In this document: piece by piece, positions 16,201-17,766 of the stretch
Layout of the letters: each line of letters starts with the position of its first letter
How positions within the stretch are numbered: the first letter of the stretch is position 1
From: a bacterium
GTDB taxonomy: Bacteria > Latescibacterota > Latescibacteria > Latescibacterales > Latescibacteraceae
Assembly (NCBI GenBank): GCA_021372535.1
Contig: JAJFUH010000230.1
Coordinates: 1-17,766, forward strand
Direction: 5' to 3'
DNA length: 17,766 nt
The notes under the pieces: model-generated
What the model was told of the DNA's origin: nothing
Seen by the model: only the letters and a program-made list of their open reading frames with translations
Databases searched by the model: none
Translations under genes and position numbers: made by a program

Positions 16201-16570
16201 TGGTAACGAACGCATTCTCTTTATTGATGATGAAGAACAATTGACAAATCTTATTAAACGAATGCTGGAACATTTAGGGTATAAAGTCACAGCTTATAAC
16301 AGTTGTGTGGATGCGCTTGACGTGTTTCGTACACAACCGGACCAATTCGATCTTGTTATTACCGATTACATGATGCCGAATATGAATGGCATGGATTTAT
16401 CCAGAGAAATTATCAAAATAAGAAAAGATATCCCGGTTATCCTTATAAGTGGTTTCGGTGATATGATTCATAAAGAAAAGCTTAATGAAATCGGAATTAA
16501 GGAAGTTATAATGAAACCGATTTTAACGAAGGATCTTGCTATTACAATACGGAAATTCATAACGAAATAA
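13253..16570 (+). CDS. Hybrid sensor histidine kinase (dCache-HAMP-PAS-PAS-PAS-HisKA-HATPase-REC)
   Basis: An 1105-residue inner-membrane sensor. TM1 is at ~9-31. An extracytoplasmic double Cache domain follows (~35-275, with the SNRDYYKY and KPYISAPYIS elements of the dCache ligand fold). TM2 lies at ~281-301 and HAMP at ~302-355. PAS 1 (~360-480, ending FRDITESRKAE), PAS 2 (~488-600, ending GRDITRDKLDE) and PAS 3 (~605-720, NYVNPAFERITGYS) follow. The kinase core has phospho-acceptor H747 in GGIAHDFNN, the N box NLCTNAFHAM, DTGTGMD (903-909), the F box FEPYFST and GEGTGLGL. The C-terminal receiver (~985-1105) has D992/D993, phospho-acceptor D1038, S1066 and K1088. All catalytic residues are intact. 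ATG 13253 or ATG 13268 may be the start; neither has a good ribosome-binding site. With no second response regulator beside it, the NtrC-type protein at 6895 is a plausible but unproven output. Confidence 0.94.
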   Translation: MLFQNMKTKIVIMVALLVLVWAVVINVVISSYYQKKFKESITDQQFTFISLMAEGISKEITKAQNILTETSKWVTPDIINDPEKAQSFLDSRTGLHEIYNNGIFFLSTEGKRIAESPFKLERRGLDVSNRDYYKYVMAYGKPYISAPYISTQEHHHPSIMLACPIRDNKGLIIGIFEGSIDLMRGSFLEELSKVKIGKTGYISLYTQDGVRIMHPDKNLIMEKSNDKMIEEGFEGTIEMVTGTDVPVLRIYKKVEKTQWVLTANYPVSEAYKPVITAKKAFYWVGTAIVFTIGIFTWLLVMKLFQPIISLSDQVKKIGTSSERNKKVTIASKDEIGSLAENINIMLDDIESTQNDLRKSEESLDITLNSIGDGIIAADIDGCVSRLNPVAEVLTGWRVHDALGRSIEDIFPIVNEVSGNSEISPVDRIMNDVKDSGITDYAVLRAKDHTERLISYICSPIRNKEDIVNGVVIVFRDITESRKAEKKMNFQATILENMTDLVICTDFEGTIIYTSPSVLKANRSDYNQFMNQNICKVFKRIFTNTYIPEIFEKTKSGGWRGELQYTMEGEHRYISVQSTVMYDENQSLVALIFVGRDITRDKLDEEERTRMALAVEQANEAIYITDTEGIINYVNPAFERITGYSRSEALEHTPDFINSEFGIQFFQNIMLEKTKKCEEWRGQITYKRKDGKLIEVETTISPVCDSNRNVFNYLVINRDVTQVLKLEQMLRQAQKMEAIGTLAGGIAHDFNNILFAIVGYTEMAMTNISTESATGKYLKEVLRAGDRAKELIKQILAFSRQIEAERRPIQIQPVVKESLKLLQATLPKTIKIKQNINSNCGVILADPTQIHQVLMNLCTNAFHAMKDHGGVLDVSLSQITADKHFIQFHPNLKERDYVVLKVSDTGTGMDKLTMERIFEPYFSTKSQGEGTGLGLATVHGIVKNHGGDISVYSEPGKGTIFHVYFPRVDEHEQTKNHDKTVLPGGNERILFIDDEEQLTNLIKRMLEHLGYKVTAYNSCVDALDVFRTQPDQFDLVITDYMMPNMNGMDLSREIIKIRKDIPVILISGFGDMIHKEKLNEIGIKEVIMKPILTKDLAITIRKFITK

Positions 16571-16773
16571 TAGACCGGATTGAATCTATTTTATTATAAA
16601 TCGGTATTTCCCGGTACTATGAACCAATGGTTATTCTCTATGCGCAAATCATTATTAATATGAAAAAACATGCGGCTGCTGACTATATACCGAAAGTTTA
16701 CGAACACCACGTAAAAATGTCATGGGACAGGGCATTAGAAGCGTTGTGATAAACAGAGTTTACGTGGATATAA

Positions 16774-16820
16774 GTTGTCAAGGATCGGCACGAAGTGCCG
16801 ATTTACATTTGTTTGACAAC
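16774..16820. repeat. Nested double inverted repeat
   Basis: The outer arms GTTGTCAA (16774-16781) and TTGACAAC (16813-16820) enclose inner arms ATCGGCAC (16784-16791) and GTGCCGAT (16795-16802) around a GAA loop. Both stems are perfect 8-bp pairs, with two unpaired bases on the left and ten on the right between them. The folded form is a bulged hairpin like those of REP/BIME elements or recombination sites recognised as single strands. Confidence 0.55.
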
Positions 16821-17124
16821 ACCGAAACAACACATTTCGTCATGGGGCTCGTGAAAAATATACTTTATCACAGCCCTCTTAATCAAGTTACGAATAAATA
16901 TTGCTTTCTCTCCCGGCAGTTGCGAAGCTTGATAATATTATTCCCCGACAGCAGTCACATACCCCACAAAGCTTCATAGTTTCCAGATACCTCGCCTTCG
17001 GGAATTTCTGTGTCCTTGCGTATCCGATAAAAAAAGGTTGAATTAGAATTATTTTGATGATAGCTTATAACTTATAATATGTAGTAAAATAACCGGAGTA
17101 GAAAATGTAAACGATTCAAAAAAT

Positions 17125-17152
17125 GAATATAATAATAGTATTATTATCATTC
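17125..17152. repeat. Long AT-rich hairpin
   Basis: GAATATAATAATA (17125-17137) pairs with TATTATTAT and ATTC (17139-17152) around a single central G, with one bulged C at 17148. Thirteen pairs, almost all A-T. It could be a protein-binding palindrome or a weak terminator, as T-rich sequence follows; a chance product of AT-rich DNA is also possible. Confidence 0.4.
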
Positions 17153-17416
17153 TTTAATAACTTTTATGTAGACAGTTCAACAAGATACGATTCGGGAAGC
17201 CTTGATTTACACATAGGTTTATCTTTATCTTCTCTACATTTTTCATTGGTGACATGCAAGGTGTTGGCTCTGACGATGAGAAGCATGTAAACACGCTTAC
17301 AATTTCGGCTTTCGAAATGAGCACAACAGACATTATACAGGGACATTATATACTTTGATATGTACACCTGTATTTACCCATATAAAATATTGAAGAACCC
17401 CAAAAAACTCTATTCA

Positions 17417-17766
17417 ATGGTCATACAAATGAAATTTCAATCACATAATCAGTCGAAGATGAAATTTTTAGTTCTGACCGTTTTATTAATCAGTTTTTTT
17501 ATCGGTATTTATTATTTTTACAGTAAATATGAAGTTATAAAAAAAGGAAATAAATACAAACCAGATAAAACAGAAATTGTTTTCAGAGGTCCTTGTGATG
17601 GGATTCTACGCTTGGCAGGAAAAGGAAATTATATAAAAAGAGCTGCGGAAAATATGCTGCAAACCACGTTTACTGATGATGAAATAAAAGAAATTAAGCG
17701 ATTAACAAAACTTCCTAAAAATATTCAACCTCTAGATACTGATGTATCATTAGCAATGCGTGTGGC
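17417..17766 (+). CDS. Membrane-anchored protein of unknown function (partial, runs off the window)
   Basis: An uninterrupted frame of 116 codons from ATG 17417 to the window edge, with no stop. Internal starts at ATG 17429 and ATG 17459 are possible; the last gives the neatest N-terminus, MKFLVLTVLLISFFIGIYYFYS, a single hydrophobic helix that acts as a signal anchor. The following part (KYEVIKKGNKYKPDKTEIVF) is basic, then RGPCDGILRLAGKGNYIKRA and a charged helix (TFTDDEIKEIKRLTKLPKN). I do not recognise the family. Codon use is much more A/T-rich than in hflX or the dikinase. No clear ribosome-binding site is seen before any start. An unbroken frame of this length in AT-rich DNA, with a plausible membrane anchor, supports a real gene. 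Confidence 0.6.
   Translation, partial: MVIQMKFQSHNQSKMKFLVLTVLLISFFIGIYYFYSKYEVIKKGNKYKPDKTEIVFRGPCDGILRLAGKGNYIKRAAENMLQTTFTDDEIKEIKRLTKLPKNIQPLDTDVSLAMRV

Larger units (their letters stand above)
16571..17416. other. Gene-poor stretch with hairpins
   Basis: I see no gene I would accept in these ~850 bases. Short open frames at 16722-16979 (+) and 17164-17367 (-) lack ribosome-binding sites and recognisable features. It contains the nested hairpin at 16774-16820, a GAAGCTT/AAGCTTC inverted repeat (16924-16930 with 16969-16975) and the AT-only hairpin at 17125-17152. Composition alternates between moderately GC-rich (~16780-17030) and very AT-rich. Confidence 0.55.

Noticed and set aside
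16722-16979. 85-codon + strand frame after the hybrid kinase
   Set aside because: No ribosome-binding site; it runs through the nested hairpin and its sequence lacks protein-like features.
17164-17367. 67-codon minus-strand frame
   Set aside because: No start context and no recognisable motif; the plus strand over part of it is equally open, as expected of chance frames.
1-17766. CRISPR array or intact insertion sequence
   Set aside because: No regularly spaced repeats and no transposase or integrase frame were seen on either strand.

Overview
The window reads as chromosomal DNA of a Gram-negative bacterium. Supporting evidence is an OprO/OprP-type porin with signal peptide, a second predicted outer-membrane barrel with a TonB-plug-like N-terminus, an NtrC-type sigma-54 activator and a methyl-accepting chemotaxis protein. 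The mixture (pyruvate phosphate dikinase, DUF362, HflX, HBM-type chemoreceptor, multi-PAS hybrid kinase) fits deep-branching groups such as Desulfobacterota or the FCB superphylum, but I cannot place it further. All genes I accept lie on the + strand.

Positions 1-4800 look like ordinary core genome and are moderately GC-rich: the 3' end of pyruvate phosphate dikinase with a clean terminator, a DUF362 gene overlapping a signal-peptide-bearing barrel protein gene, hflX, and a complete tRNA-Val(GAC) with its own promoter and terminator.

Positions 4675-6489 look like a small insertion at tRNA-Val. A 52-bp stretch starting in the tRNA anticodon stem and running just past the CCA is repeated 1763 bp downstream with three mismatches. 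The intervening DNA has no integrase. It encodes a 36-residue single-membrane-span protein and, 21 bp downstream, a 302-residue membrane-anchored protein with a C-terminal zincin-like HEIGH motif. This is the best candidate for an undescribed unit in the window.

Positions 6700-16570 form a signalling and envelope cluster, more AT-rich than the left side: an NtrC-family response regulator, a small receiver-like protein lacking the phospho-acceptor, an HBM-type chemoreceptor, an OprO/P-like porin, and an 1105-residue hybrid histidine kinase (Cache, HAMP, three PAS, HisKA, HATPase, receiver). A candidate sigma-54 promoter and a five-codon mini-ORF with a near-perfect Shine-Dalgarno lie ahead of the chemoreceptor. 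A plausible reading is that the kinase and the NtrC-type regulator respond to an extracellular solute and control the receptor and porin; this is inference from gene order.

Positions 16571-17416 are AT-rich and show no convincing gene, but hold a nested hairpin and a long AT-only hairpin. The window ends inside an unrecognised membrane-anchored protein gene that begins near 17417 and runs off the edge.
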